From Branchiostoma lanceolatum (lineage: Eukaryota > Chordata > Leptocardii > Amphioxiformes > Branchiostomatidae), in NCBI RefSeq assembly GCF_035083965.1, contig NC_089731.1:3883001-3947000 (forward strand): 64,000 nucleotides of DNA, written 5' to 3'. The translations under genes were made by a program, and so were the position numbers. The notes beneath the pieces are model-generated. The model was not told the DNA's origin. It ran no database searches and saw only the letters and a program-made list of their open reading frames with translations. Shown here piece by piece: positions 23,285 to 36,100 of the stretch. How positions within the stretch are numbered: the first letter of the stretch is position 1; every line of letters starts with the position of its first letter.

Positions 23285-25460
23285 AAGCATGGATTGACTT
23301 GACATTCCTACATATGTTGGAGTGATATACATACTAATGATTCCTACTACTTCTTCAAACATCAGACATGTTTTCCTATTTATGTTTAGCCATACCTAGT
23401 ATGGCTAAACATATTGTTTTTACTCATGTTTCTTCTCCTCCTGTCAAATCTTCAAATCGATTCATCTCTGTCATTTTTTGACCAAATGACCTGAAATTTG
23501 GTACAGAGGTAATGTAGGCAAAAACCAATGTGCGTTCTTTTCCTTTTTTTGATATTGACCTTGAAAGTGATTTTATTGAGGTTTTTAGGCTATTTTTAGC
23601 ATATCTTGGCCTCCTGCGCCCTGGTATTTCAACCGAATGACCTGAAATTTGCTGTATATGTGGCTTGAACAAATATTTAAAGGACTACATTCCCATTTTT
23701 GGCATACATATATTCAAAACGATTTATTTTGGGCTTTCTTGACAATATTTTCCACTTCTGTCACTTTCAATACTACATATGACCTAAAGGTCATTGACCC
23801 CAAGTGCCTTGCACCTGGCCTTGCATGCCTGTGAGCCTTGCGACCACCTGATTGGTCAATTGGCTTAATCTAATTATCTTGCATTCCTGGCCCAGGTGTG
23901 CTAGTATTCATGCCAAATATGGTATGGGAATACACAGGCCCTCATTCAAATGTTTGGCATACATCCTTTCAAAACGATTTTTTAAACAAAGAATTTTTTC
24001 GTTTCGTTATTTTCAACCCAAAGTTCATTCAAACAAAGGGGTGTCACATTTTTATATTTCACCTATACTATCGCTGAAATATGTTGTTTTTGGTCATTTC
24101 CTTCTTCTCCTGTCAAATCTTCATATGTATACTATGGAAAACTTCATTCTTCCCTGGGGTTGATCTTTTTTAATTCAATTTTGAACTGGGTTGATTATGC
24201 GCAAGAGTGTAATTTTCAGCGGATATTTTTCGACTGGTTTACATGGAAATGACACGGAATATCCCATTCTTGCAAGGGGAGGATTCTTTAATTATTTCTT
24301 TCAATTTGGAGCTGGAATGATTATGAAAAAGTCCATTTGTTAGCAGAAGTGTATTTGTTAATCAATAAGTGGATATGGTTGTGGACTGGTCCATATTGTG
24401 TTGAGGTGCTACTGGAAGACTCAATTTTGGACTGGGGTGATTCATTTTTTAGTGCAAGTATTTTAGAATGGTCCATTGTTATTTTGGGAGAGTCCATTTT
24501 TTGCATGGCGAGGAGTATGGCTAAACATGCTGTATTTGCTCGCAAATGTTGCCTTTCTAGTTCCGTCTATTTCTTTAATATGAGTGGGTGTCAACAACTT
24601 CAGAGGTGAAACCAATGTCAACTTCAAAACTGTATATTTCATCATCAAAAGTATAGATTGACTTCATATCCCTACATATGTTGGAGGGATATATGTTCTA
24701 ATGATTCAAAGAGATTTTTCAGAAATTAGACATGTTTTTCTATTTCCGTCTATTTTTTTAATGTGGCTAGGTGTGAACAACACAACACCTCAAAAGTAGG
24801 TCAACTTCCAAAGTGTATACTTCATAATCAAAATCATGGATTGAGTTGATATTCACATAGAAGTTGGCAGGTTATATCTACTAATGAATCTTACTACTTG
24901 TTTGAAAATCAGACATGTTTTTCTATTTCCGTCTATTTTTTGAATAGGGGTGGGTGTCAACAACTGTAGAGGTCAAACAAAGGTCAACTTCAAAACTGTA
25001 TATTTCTTCATCCAAACGATGGATCGACTTGACATTCCTAGATAACTTGAAGGGATATACCTACTGATGATTCTTACTACTTTTTAAGAAATCAGACCAG
25101 TTTTTCTATTTCCGTCTATTTTTTGAATGGGGCTAGGTGTGAACAACACAACACCTCAAAAGTAGGTCAACTTCCAAAGTGTATATTTCATAATCAAAAT
25201 CACGGATTGACTTCATAGTCCCATATAAGTTGGCCTGTTATATCTACTAATGAATCTTACTATTTTTTGTGAAATCAGACATGTTTTTCTATTTCCGTCT
25301 ATTTTTTTAATAGGGGTGGGTATTAAGAATATGACAGGTCAAACAAAGGTCAACTTTCCCAGTGAATATTTCATAATCAAAAGTATGGATGGACTTCATA
25401 TTCCATCATAAGTTGGAGGGATATAGGTACTAATCATCTATGCTAGTTTGGTAAGATTGA
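23285..25460 (+). repeat. 183-bp satellite array with an inserted repeat
   Basis: The landmark TTTTTCTATTTCCGTCTATT recurs at 24551 (variant), 24734, 24917, 25100 and 25283, exactly 183 bp apart; a further unit at 23285-23389 was separated by an insert of about 1.1 kb. The short word AGTATGGCTAAACAT flanks the insert at about 23397 and 24511, consistent with a target duplication. The units are non-coding and AT-rich. Confidence 0.75.
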
Positions 25461-25974
25461 CATTAGTTGATCACATTCCTGGGAGATGTTGAAATGAATT
25501 CACACTTGAGCCAAGGGGGGAGGGGGGCTGGTGGACACAATGTAAACTTGTCAGGTCAATTTCTCAAGATCGGCTTGGCTGATTGACTTCAAATTTTCTG
25601 TGTAAGTAGGGTCTATGTAGGTGTGACAGAGGGTTCAATTCAAATGTAGCTATGTATTATCGTAATAATTTAGGACTCTGTTTAACACCTTCAAAGGGCA
25701 AAATATGTAGTATCTGCAGATAGAAAACACGGAAGAAGAACAGCAGGCACTTGACGAAGAACATCTGTCATGTCAAGTGGAACACCAATATATCCCCTGC
25801 CCATACGCACCTTCCATGAATCTGCACACTGCTGAATAAACGCACAGTCCCCGGGGTTCTGCATCACGTCATTGGCTCAAAATCCGACCGCCGGCATTTT
25901 GGTGCGTTAAGCCTATGTATCCCGTCGTGCTCTCGTGACCACTCCCGTGTAATGCTTATCTCTATGCTTCAAGT

Positions 25975-26440
25975 TATGGCTGCCCGGAAAGCATCAATCT
26001 CGAATCCACTGATATCCTTGACCGTGAACCCCGCTGGTTCGAACGTGGAGTAAAGGAGGCAATATATGAGTGGATATACAATCCAACCCTCAACAGGAAA
26101 GGAGGGCTAAGGGTATGCCCCCAAGGGTATGCTGTCTGGCACTTGGGACATAGCCTTGGGGGCAAACCAGCGTTAGCTCCTATATTAAAACAATAGGAGC
26201 TATTGTCCCCTTTTACTTCAACCTTGTCTTGAGTTGTCTAATTTGCTTTCTATTGGACTATCTAAAAATTTGTCTTTTCCTTATTTGCATATCAATTCAT
26301 AGTTCGTGGTTATAAACCTGCTGTTCAACTGATCTTGCTCACAGTCACTGACGAAAAGTAGTGGATGCTACTTGAAACGTCTGACCGTTTCCAAAATCAT
26401 ATCCAGTTGTTTGAGTAATTGCTTTTTTGGTGTATCAAAA
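25975..26440 (+). mobile_element. Penelope-like retroelement, 3' end remnant
   Basis: A frame from about 25990 reads ILDREPRWFERGVKEAIYEW followed by IYNPTLNRKGGL, the GIY-YIG endonuclease tail of Penelope-like elements. Downstream, the 3' region contains a short hairpin-like AGTAGTGGATGCTACTTGAAACGTCTGA at 26356-26383, typical of retroelement 3' UTRs of this kind. 5'-truncated. Confidence 0.65.
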
Positions 26441-26637
26441 CAAATACAGAACTCAGCACGCTTTATCGGGCACTTCCTATGCCTACGTAGTTCACTGCTT
26501 ACAATCTTTGTCTACGTAACCTAAACACACTAGATCCGCCCAGTACGTCAATACACCAGAAGTGTCTACGTAGATTTGAAGCCTTCTAAAACCGGCTGGA
26601 CGGCATTTAGGTCTTGACTGTAACATGATATGATTAG

Positions 26638-27170
26638 CTGTTGGTGTATTTTGTACATATTTGTATTTCAATCTTCCAGACATACTGAAGATTCACTTAA
26701 CTTAACGTAGATACTCTAAAATAGCGGATAAAAGTCCTGCAAAACTACTACCACACTACTACCGGCCAACGTTTGATGTTTATTTGCTTGTCATAAATTG
26801 ATCTTGTGATGCTTCGACCTGGAAATTTAAGATGGCGTACGGTTCGCAAATGGTCTATGGATCACGTGAACATCACATGACAATACATGCTACATGTAAC
26901 GTTGAAGATATGGTTAGCTGTAGTTAGGTGTATTTTGTACATGTTTGTATTTCAATTTTCCAGACATACTGAAGACTCACTTAACTTAACGTAGATACTC
27001 TAAAATAGCGAATAAAAGTCCTGCAAAACTGCTACCATACTACTACCGGCCAACGTTTGCTTGTCCGAAATTGATCTTGTGATGCTTCGACCTGGAAATA
27101 TAAAATGGCGTACGGTTCGCAAATGGTCTATGGATCACGTGGGCATCACGTGACGTATGCTGCGACCCGA
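26638..27170 (-). repeat. Tandem duplication in the dipeptidase 3' flank
   Basis: Segments 26638-26890 and 26925-27155 share long words (CATACTGAAGA, TCACTTAACTTAACGTAGAT, AAAGTCCTGCAAAACT, TTGATCTTGTGATGCTTCGA, ATGGCGTACGGTTCGCAAAT). The second copy abuts the dipeptidase stop codon at 27171, so both lie in its likely 3' UTR or just beyond it. Confidence 0.8.
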
Positions 27171-30100
27171 CTAGAGGAAGGTTCTACAGGTCTCGTTCGC
27201 GATGGCAGCCAGCGGGATGAGGTTATCCAGAGGGTCCATGGTCATTCTGGCACTCACCTGCGTTGGAAATTGGGGGGGGGGGGGGGATAAAACTATTATT
27301 TCATACATCTAACAAAGCGTTAACAGCCAAGAATTCTGCTTTGGAAAAGAGCAGGATTCTTGGCTGATTTGAAAAGTGAACTTTAATCGCATATTTCCCA
27401 TAGAGTTAACCACTCGATCCAAGGCTTGATCATACATTCATACTGCATGGGGGTCCCGACAACGCTTTGCGCTGAATCCAGAAGATCCTCCTTACGTATT
27501 ACTTTAGTACTCTACACCCAAGGAAGACAATTTCGCAACATGTGGTCGCCTCGCAACTTATACGTGAATCTGACTCCCTTAGCATACTGTTTACTCTATT
27601 TGGCCAACTTCTGCTATTTTTCCAGCAATCCGCGGGGCCTGGTAGAGGCTACCCTATAGCTAAGAATTATGGGAAATCAAAATAAGCTTCCTACGCCTTA
27701 CAACAAAGAGCATGTCTCCCATGCATCACCCCGACCAATCGATCGCATTGAAAGTCAGATTCGAATCAGCCATGACCCGACAAATCGCTTTCTAAGTTGC
27801 GTTAACGACTAAATCCGACAAAACAAACTCGCCAGTGAGATGGTGTCAGCTTTCAAAAAATAGTTTCTATTACTTTTCTTTAAACGTTAAATCGCGGGCA
27901 CGTTCAATCACTTCCAAAGTGCCAAAATTGTCAATCTGAAAACATTTTTTGAAAGTTGACACCTTCCATCATCTCACTGGCGAGTTTGTTTTGTCAGATT
28001 TAGTCGTTAACGCAGCTTAGAAAGCGATTTGTCGGGTCATGACTGATTCGAATCTGAGTTTTAATGCGATCGATTGGTCGGGGTGATGCATACCTCCTCG
28101 GCCCTCTTGAAGACGTTGATGAGGTTGAGTCCCAGGAACTTCTTGACCTGATCGTCCGTCCACCCCCGGGTGAGCAGCTCCTCTATCAGGGCGGGGTATG
28201 TGGACACGTCCTCCAGGCCCTGCGGAACCCTGCCGAGAGAACAAATTTTGTTTGAATGATTTGGGCTTACAGTTGTACGTGTAACCGCAATACTTATTGC
28301 GTTAAAAATGCAAATAGGTGGCGACGAACCGATGACGTCACTTGATTCAGAGTGAACTTGCTCCAGGGATGGTGCGAACGGTACACGACGTTTTTACAAA
28401 AAATGCAATTCATGATCATGATCAGCCTTTGACCGTTTGATCTGTCTAAACTTAGTGAATAATATAAAAATGAAAGATTTGAATTTTCATCACTTTTTTG
28501 TCGTATAAGTAAGTCACGTGCACAAACCTCGTGACCCCGTCATAGTCTGCTCCCAGACCCACGTGATCCTCCCCTGCAACGTCCCGGATGTAGTCACAGT
28601 GGTCTGGAGAAGTAAGGTGAAAATTGAATACCCGATAAACTGGTGTACAGCGTAATAATCCCTCTCACCTTTCGCGCCTGTATCTTACAGAATTATGATA
28701 TTTCACATTCTTGTGCTTTCTTATGATTTTATATCATCATAACATTGCGTAGCATTTTAGATGGCGCATCTCAGATGGCTAAATCATTTCAAAATGAAGT
28801 ATTAGTGACTTTGAACACTTTATATCAATATCTTGTTGTCATATAATTTTATAGCATTATAACACTAAATAGCTTTGTGTACTGAATTCGTCGTCTTCTT
28901 CCTTTTCCTTTTATCAGATGGCTGAATTCTTATAGCATAAAAAGCATAACTGACTTTAAACGTTTCATATCAATATGAGAAAAAAAGGGAACAACAAAAG
29001 GGTAAAGACAGACGAACCGGCGACTTGTGCGATGGTGGTGTTCTCGGTCTTGTTGGGTCCACAGTTGATGTAGTCATTGTAGAAGTTCACCATCACAACG
29101 CCCCCTGTGTCTCTCTGTAAGAACGACAACATAGGCGTCAGCCTTCCATCTATCAAATGTGTATATATTGTATTTGAAGCAAGGATGGACATACCTGCAA
29201 CTGGATTCTTTCCTCCAATAAGGCTTTGTTTTCGGAGCTATGTCTTCTTTTCTTTGCGTTTGTAAACGGTATAACTCACAAGCCGTGGATGGTACTCTAT
29301 CGTATTTGGTATGTTGGTAGGTGTTGGCAAAATAAGGTAATAATTAGACCATGGGCCGCTGGCGGCTCTCCATAGTATTACAGCAGGACTTCTAGTTTTG
29401 ATACCTCGTTTATCATATTCCCAAATTCTTGCAGATCGTATAAATGTTCTCTGGTCACCCGTTTCTTTTTCTTTTGTAGACACAAAAGTCATCCCTTGCC
29501 ATGCAGTCTGGGCAGTCACGAAACGGTTTATACGATCTTTCATCCCAACATGTACTCTTTGAGCAGAGGAGGGGTTCCGGTTGTTGTTTTGACGTGTTTT
29601 TAGGCGGTTTTGTCGGTCTTTCTACTTTTTGTGTGTGTTTGTGCGTCTTTAAACCTTAAAACCAAGTAGAAAGTCCGACAAAAACGCCTAAATACACGTC
29701 AAAAAACAACCGGAACCCCTCCTCTGATTGGAGAGTACCCAACATGTGCTAACATGTGCTTGGATGTCCGGTCCTTGACACTTACCAGTCTCCTGAGCAC
29801 GTCATCAGGAACGTTCCTCGTGTGGTTACAGATGGCGTAGTGTACTCACCAGTCTCCTGAGCACGTCATCAGGCACGTTCCTGGTGTGGTTACAGATGGC
29901 GTAGTGTACTCACCAGTCTCCTGAGCACGTCATCAGGAACGTTCCTGGTGTGGTTACAGATGACGTAGTGTACTCACCAGTCTCCTGAGCACGTCATCAG
30001 GAACGTTCCTGGTGTGGTTACAGATGGCGTAGTGTACTCACCAGTCTCCTGAGCACGTCATCAGGAACGTTCCTCGTGTGGTTACAGATGACGTAGTGTA

Positions 30101-33100
30101 CTCACCAGGCTCCTGAGCACGTCATCAGGAACGTTCCTCGTGTGGTTACAGATGGCGTAGTGTACTCACCAGTCTCCTGAGCACGTCATCAGGCACGTTC
30201 CTCGTGTGGTTACAGATGGCGTAGTGTACTCACCAGTCTTCTCAGCACGTCATCAGGAACGTTCCTGGTGTGGTTACAGATGGCGTAGTGTACTCACCAG
30301 TCTCCAGAGCACGTCATCAGGAACGTTCCTCGTGTGGTTACAGATGGCGTAGTGTACTCACCAGTCTCCTGAGCACGTCATCAGGTACGTTCCTGGTGTG
30401 GTTACAGATGGCGTAGTGTACTCACCAGTCTCCTGAGCACGTCATCAGGCACGTTCCTGGTGTGGTTACAGATGGCGTAGTGTACTCACCAGTCTCCTGA
30501 GCACGTCATCAGGAACGTTCCTGGTGTGGTTACAGATGACGTAGTGTACTCACCAGTCTCCTGAGCACGTCATCAGGAACGTTCCTGGTGTGGTTACAGA
30601 TGGCGTAGTGTACTCACCAGTCTCCTGAGCACGTCATCAGGAACGTTCCTCGTGTGGTTACAGATGACGTAGTGTTCTCACCAGGCTCCTGAGCACGTCA
30701 TCAGGAACGTTCCTCGTGTGGTTACAGATGGCGTAGTGTACTCACCAGTCTCCTGAGCACGTCATCAGGCACGTTCCTCGTGTGGTTACAGATGGCGTAG
30801 TGTACTCACCAGTCTTCTCAGCACGTCATCAGGAACGTTCCTGGTGTGGTTACAGATGGCGTAGTGTACTCACCAGTCTCCAGAGCACGTCATCAGGAAC
30901 GTTCCTCGTGTGGTTACAGATGGCGTAGTGTACTCACCAGTCTCCTGAGCACGTCATCAGGCACGTTCCTGGTGTGGTTACAGATGGCGTAGGCGGAGGA
31001 GTGGCTGAAGATGACGGGAGCCTGCGTCACGTCCAGCGCGTCGTGCATGGTCTTGAAGGACACGTGAGACAGGTCTATCAACATGCCGAGACGGTTCATC
31101 TCCTGGATGACGGTCTAGACGAACAAACAAACAAATAAGTAAATAAACAAACAAAGCAGTGTCGTGCATGGTCTTGAAGGACACGTGAGACAGGTCGATC
31201 AACATGCCCAGTCGGTTCATCTCCTGGATCACGGTCTAAACAAAGAAACAAACATTTGGAGAAATAGTTATAGATAAAGAAACAAAAATCAAAGCAGTGA
31301 CGTACATCGTTTTGAAGGACACGTGAGACAGGTCCCCAACCATTCCAGACGGTTCATCTCTTGGATGACAAGCTCAATAAACAAACAAACAAACAAATAA
31401 GTAAATTAACAAACAAATTTAAAGCAGCGTCGTGCACCGTCTTCAAAGACACGTGAGACAGGTCCACTAACATGCCAAGACAGTACATGTCTTGAATTAC
31501 AAGCTAGCTACACATAATCTCCAAGCAGATCTCCGCGGTGCCAAAATCGTACAAGCTAGCCAGAGAAGCTCCAGTCAGCCAGAGAAGTTGGATACGGTCT
31601 TTGCAACCGTTGGGTCTGCTTGGAGACTAGCTAAACTAACAAGCAACCCAAATTAGTAAGCAAATTCGCATCGTGTATCGTCTTGAAGGACACATGAGAC
31701 AATTGTAAGTCAACCAACATGCCCATTCTTTCATCTTTTGGATGACGAGCAATCGGTACATTTTAGAATGTAATGCTTCATTAAAACAATTCGGAATACA
31801 ACAGTGAAAAACACACCTTTCCAAAGTCCGTCAGTCCGTTGTGTTCTGGGTTGGGGTTGAGGGTTTCCAGCCAGTTGTCTGCCCTGAAGAGAAACGTTAA
31901 CAAATCTCACTCTGTAATAAAGTTTTTATTCAGTTCGTGCAGTTGTATAGATTATCAGGGCCCTTAATTGGTCTGAAACTCACAATACTCGTATATTACA
32001 TTACTGAGACAGTTAAAATCGTACATCACTAATATTACTGACTAAACATACTTTAAAACCTCAATGATGTATAGAATACAAAATTATATAAAAGGTCCTG
32101 AAAGCGGTTATCGCTACTCTAAGTCTGCACACGCATACTGCAACTAGCTTTTTACGTGTAGAGGTCTCACATCATAAGATCCCTCATACTCTGGGCCGAC
32201 GACGTTACCCTTACGTACCCATAATAAAATATTACAAAACGATGCTATTTGCTTCTCTGGCATCTGTAAGCCGAAATTATCGCTAGGAACAACTCTCGAC
32301 TGCGCATGCGCACCATGGGGTGTTACAGCTATGTGTGATGGTCATGTAGCGGGTGCCCAGCTTGTAGAGCATGCGCAGAGCGGCCAGGCTGCTGTCGATC
32401 ATGTGACCTCCCTCGACCCCGACCATACAGCCGATCTTTCCCGCGTCAAACGCGTCCTGGATACCTGGTGGAGAAGGAAAAACACATAGAAACTTTGAAC
32501 TATCACTGGAATCATACCATGCGTTCTTTTCAGTTCCTATGTAAATTCCTTTGTCTCCTATATGCTGTAAATGCATTTAAATTCGCGTGGTTTTGATCTC
32601 GCGGTAGGGAGAAAATAGAGTCTTCGCGGTGGTTTTGAGTTCGCGTTTGAAACAGTAGTAGCACTACAGAAACACAGACAGAAATGCTTGTGGTTGCGAT
32701 AAATCGCGAACATCAAACCACCGCGAACATTTCTGCATACAAAAAAACACCCCTCCCAATAAAATGGTATGGCGACCCTGTGACGTCACAATTCAAGATG
32801 GCGGCCACCACACATGCCAACGGTTCCAACAAAGGTTTTGCTACGCAAATCTGTAACAACCATGAGACCAAATCGTACCTTGAGCGGTGGTGACGAACTG
32901 AAATGTGTCCGGGTACTTGGCCGCAAACCTCTCTATGACGTCAATCTGCCGCAGGGTCCAGCGGACGGTGTCCTTATACTGGGAGTTGCAGGGGGTGTAG
33001 GCGGCCCAAAACTGCGGAAACGAAATGTACAGAAAAGGATTGCATTCGTCATTTCGGATGGTGACGTAAAGCCAGCGGCCCAGTGTGTGAAGGAGACTCA

Positions 33101-36100
33101 AGCGTCAAACCTCTGCACGTAAAAGAACCCAACACATTTCCCTCATTTACCGTTTATGGACTTATATCATTTTCTAATTGATTATGCAAATTAGGTACGT
33201 ATTTGCATAATTCATGTCTGTCGATGTTCCTCTCTTTCTCCGTCACACATGTCATGTTTGTATAGTCCTGTGGCCCATTGGATTTATAAATTTTCCTCAC
33301 TGATCATGCAAAAGCCTGATTTGAATGATCAGGCACCAACACCTTGACTTCTATGTCAGCCACCATAGCTACCGACATGCCAATTAAAGGATAACGATCT
33401 GTCAACCGCTTTTTGAGTTATTCTCTCTCAAATATTCTAACAAAAAAGTTCCAGCCGTACCTGAGCGCCCACCATGCCCTGCCTGAGCCGCGGGATGTCG
33501 GTGTGAGAGTTTGTGTACTGGAGCCGCAGGTCCGTACCCAGGTTCACCTGGCTCAGCTGGTTACCAAAGTTCTTTGCGAGTTGCCATGGCCAGTCGTTGT
33601 GCCTAAACAAAACAAAACAAAACAAACACAAAATGACAAGCTGCTTGGGGGGGCCAAACGTGCACCATTTCTTCCTTACATCACAAGCTGGTTACCAAAG
33701 TTCTTTGCGAGTTGCCACGGCCAGTCGTTGTGCCTAAACAAAAGAAAACAAATGCAAAATGATAAGCTGCTTGGGGAGCCAAACGTGCACCACTTCTTCC
33801 TTACATCACAAGCTATCTATCACTAAAACAACAAGGCCACAGTTCGTCCAGGACGAAAGATACAAAAACGGAAGTTCTGCTGCAGTACCAAAGTTACATA
33901 CCAGGGGACCCAAAATTGATCTTCACCTTCGTCTTCCCAAGACCTACCCACATATCAAATATCTTCATAATCCGTTTAGAGGTTCTTGAGTTATGCTGAC
34001 TACACAATCCGAAAACCCACAAACAGACACGTCAAAAACTTTACCTCCATTTTCATGTCGGAAAAAATTTATCAACGAGAAAATTATTTTAAAAAGATGG
34101 AAAACAATGCACCATTTCCATCTCGTGAGTTATGATCATATCAATTCAGACACTCATTTATATAAAGGTTACACTTGCAATTGTTTTTAGACTCATTTCA
34201 ACATCCTTGCTCTTGGTCAGTTCCATGTGTCACCAGACGTAACAAATTAAAAGGTTTTAGCACATAAAGAAAGCAAAACAACAACGCGATGCAATGTTAC
34301 ACTGCAAAGGAATTTTGATTACACTATTCTTTTTCAATTTATCTCCAACCATTGTCACATCGATGCACAACAAACAACCTCGCCAAACAATCTTATCTTA
34401 AGTTCTATCATTTGGCAGCGTCTAAATAGGTTCGACTTGGCGTTTGTTCCTTTGTGCTAAAAAGTAATTTATTTTTTTTACCAATCGCCGACGTTGTGTC
34501 GCCTGTAAAATATCAAAGCTCACAGTCAAGTTGTAAATTTCAGAGATTATTTCCTCCGATAAGGAAGAATGTTTTCCTCTTTAGGACTTTATTCTCCGTG
34601 TAGGGGCGTACCGGGAAGAGTGTAGAAGGTAGAATGTTCAATAGAGCTTTACACTGGAAGAACTAGCTAGTACACAAGGGACGGCGTCTTTGCATCTGTT
34701 TACTAATGGTTGACGATGAAATATCTGATGTATGTTAAGTGGCGCTGTCAGTCGAGTAACTTGGCTACAGATTCATTTTGTTCTTGTCTTTGTATTATTC
34801 TATTTGAACCGAAAATGGAATTTTAAAAAGTTTCGCCTTCAACGGTCGGTTCACTTGTAACGGTGCTGCCACTTTCGTCGCAGGCCGCAGCCGAAGCTAG
34901 GTACTCATTTTCACCTGAGTGAAATGAGGAAATCCGTGTAAAGTGCATTCCTAAGGACACACCGTCAACATAGCATTTCAAGGGATTCAAACCCAGGACT
35001 TCTGGGCCAAACACCCTGCCATTACGCCTTTGCGACGCCATGATGTGTACCAATCGTAGCTTGCCTCCTCCCTTGCCATATTGACTCCAGGCACAAACAG
35101 CTACGTATACTATTAGCTCTTTCCGCACCACCACCAACTTTACCGCCTGACCGGTATTACACAACGGGACGCTTGAAAGGTAAACTACCATGCCACGTTT
35201 GTCTATTTGTCAAAGTGACGGCAAGCTGGTTTTCTCTTTAGTTTTACTGACATCGTTATATGATCAGCACCAATGAAACCTTTCCAAGAGCTCAGTCAAT
35301 AGAACAGCTTTGTTTTTAGTTTTTAGATGATACACTGACAACAATGTTTGAAGCCGTGCATTTAAATTTGATTATGGATGTACAAATGTTAGGTTTTGCA
35401 TATCAATAATGATTATACAAATCTTAATATGTACTTGTATAGTAAGATGTGCATGTCACTTAGAAACCCTTTCTATCTGCTATGATATATTTGTATCCGT
35501 CACAAAGCATATGCAAGTAGACGACATAGGAATAACAATAGTTAAGCTATTGCAACATTTTGACGTTTTTCTGGATGTAACGTTATACTTCAGTTTGACT
35601 TAAAACGGCATGTTTTAACCATTAGGATTTTTTTTAGACCCGGACAACGTTTACACCGCTCATTTCAGAACTAAACATATGTTTTAAAACGTTTTAATGC
35701 CTTGCATGACCCATTTAAGTTAGACTGATAGGACAAGTACGTTGACTGTGCGGCTACCCTTACAAGGGGAAAGAAACAATTAAAAAGCGTCACTTGAAAT
35801 ATAGTGGGGCACTTACAGGGTGTGTTAGCCCAATCTTTTTTCGGCATGAAGCCAATATTAACACAATATATCACTTGCCAAATGACCATGCAAAACGGGC
35901 TGGTATAATACAAATGCGTAACTCTCGCAAGTTTACGTTCGGCAGTGATTGGTCATTATTGATCCTGAAGAAGGCGACAGTGGTCGTCAAAAATTTGATC
36001 CGTTAATACCAGAGTGTTGGAAGAAAGTTTATCATCGTGTTATGAATACTACCAACACAGATGAGCTTCCATTATAACGGGCTGGTGTTTCACTATATCG

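Noticed and set aside
29783..30990. CRISPR-like array of regular repeats
   Set aside because: The whole 64-bp unit is repeated without unique spacers, it derives from a coding exon, and the genome is eukaryotic.
30914..31232. Frames continuing past dipeptidase exon 6 as a longer or alternative exon
   Set aside because: They read through the splice donor or join the upstream partial copy through intron sequence; phases close only with donor 30938 and acceptor 31115.
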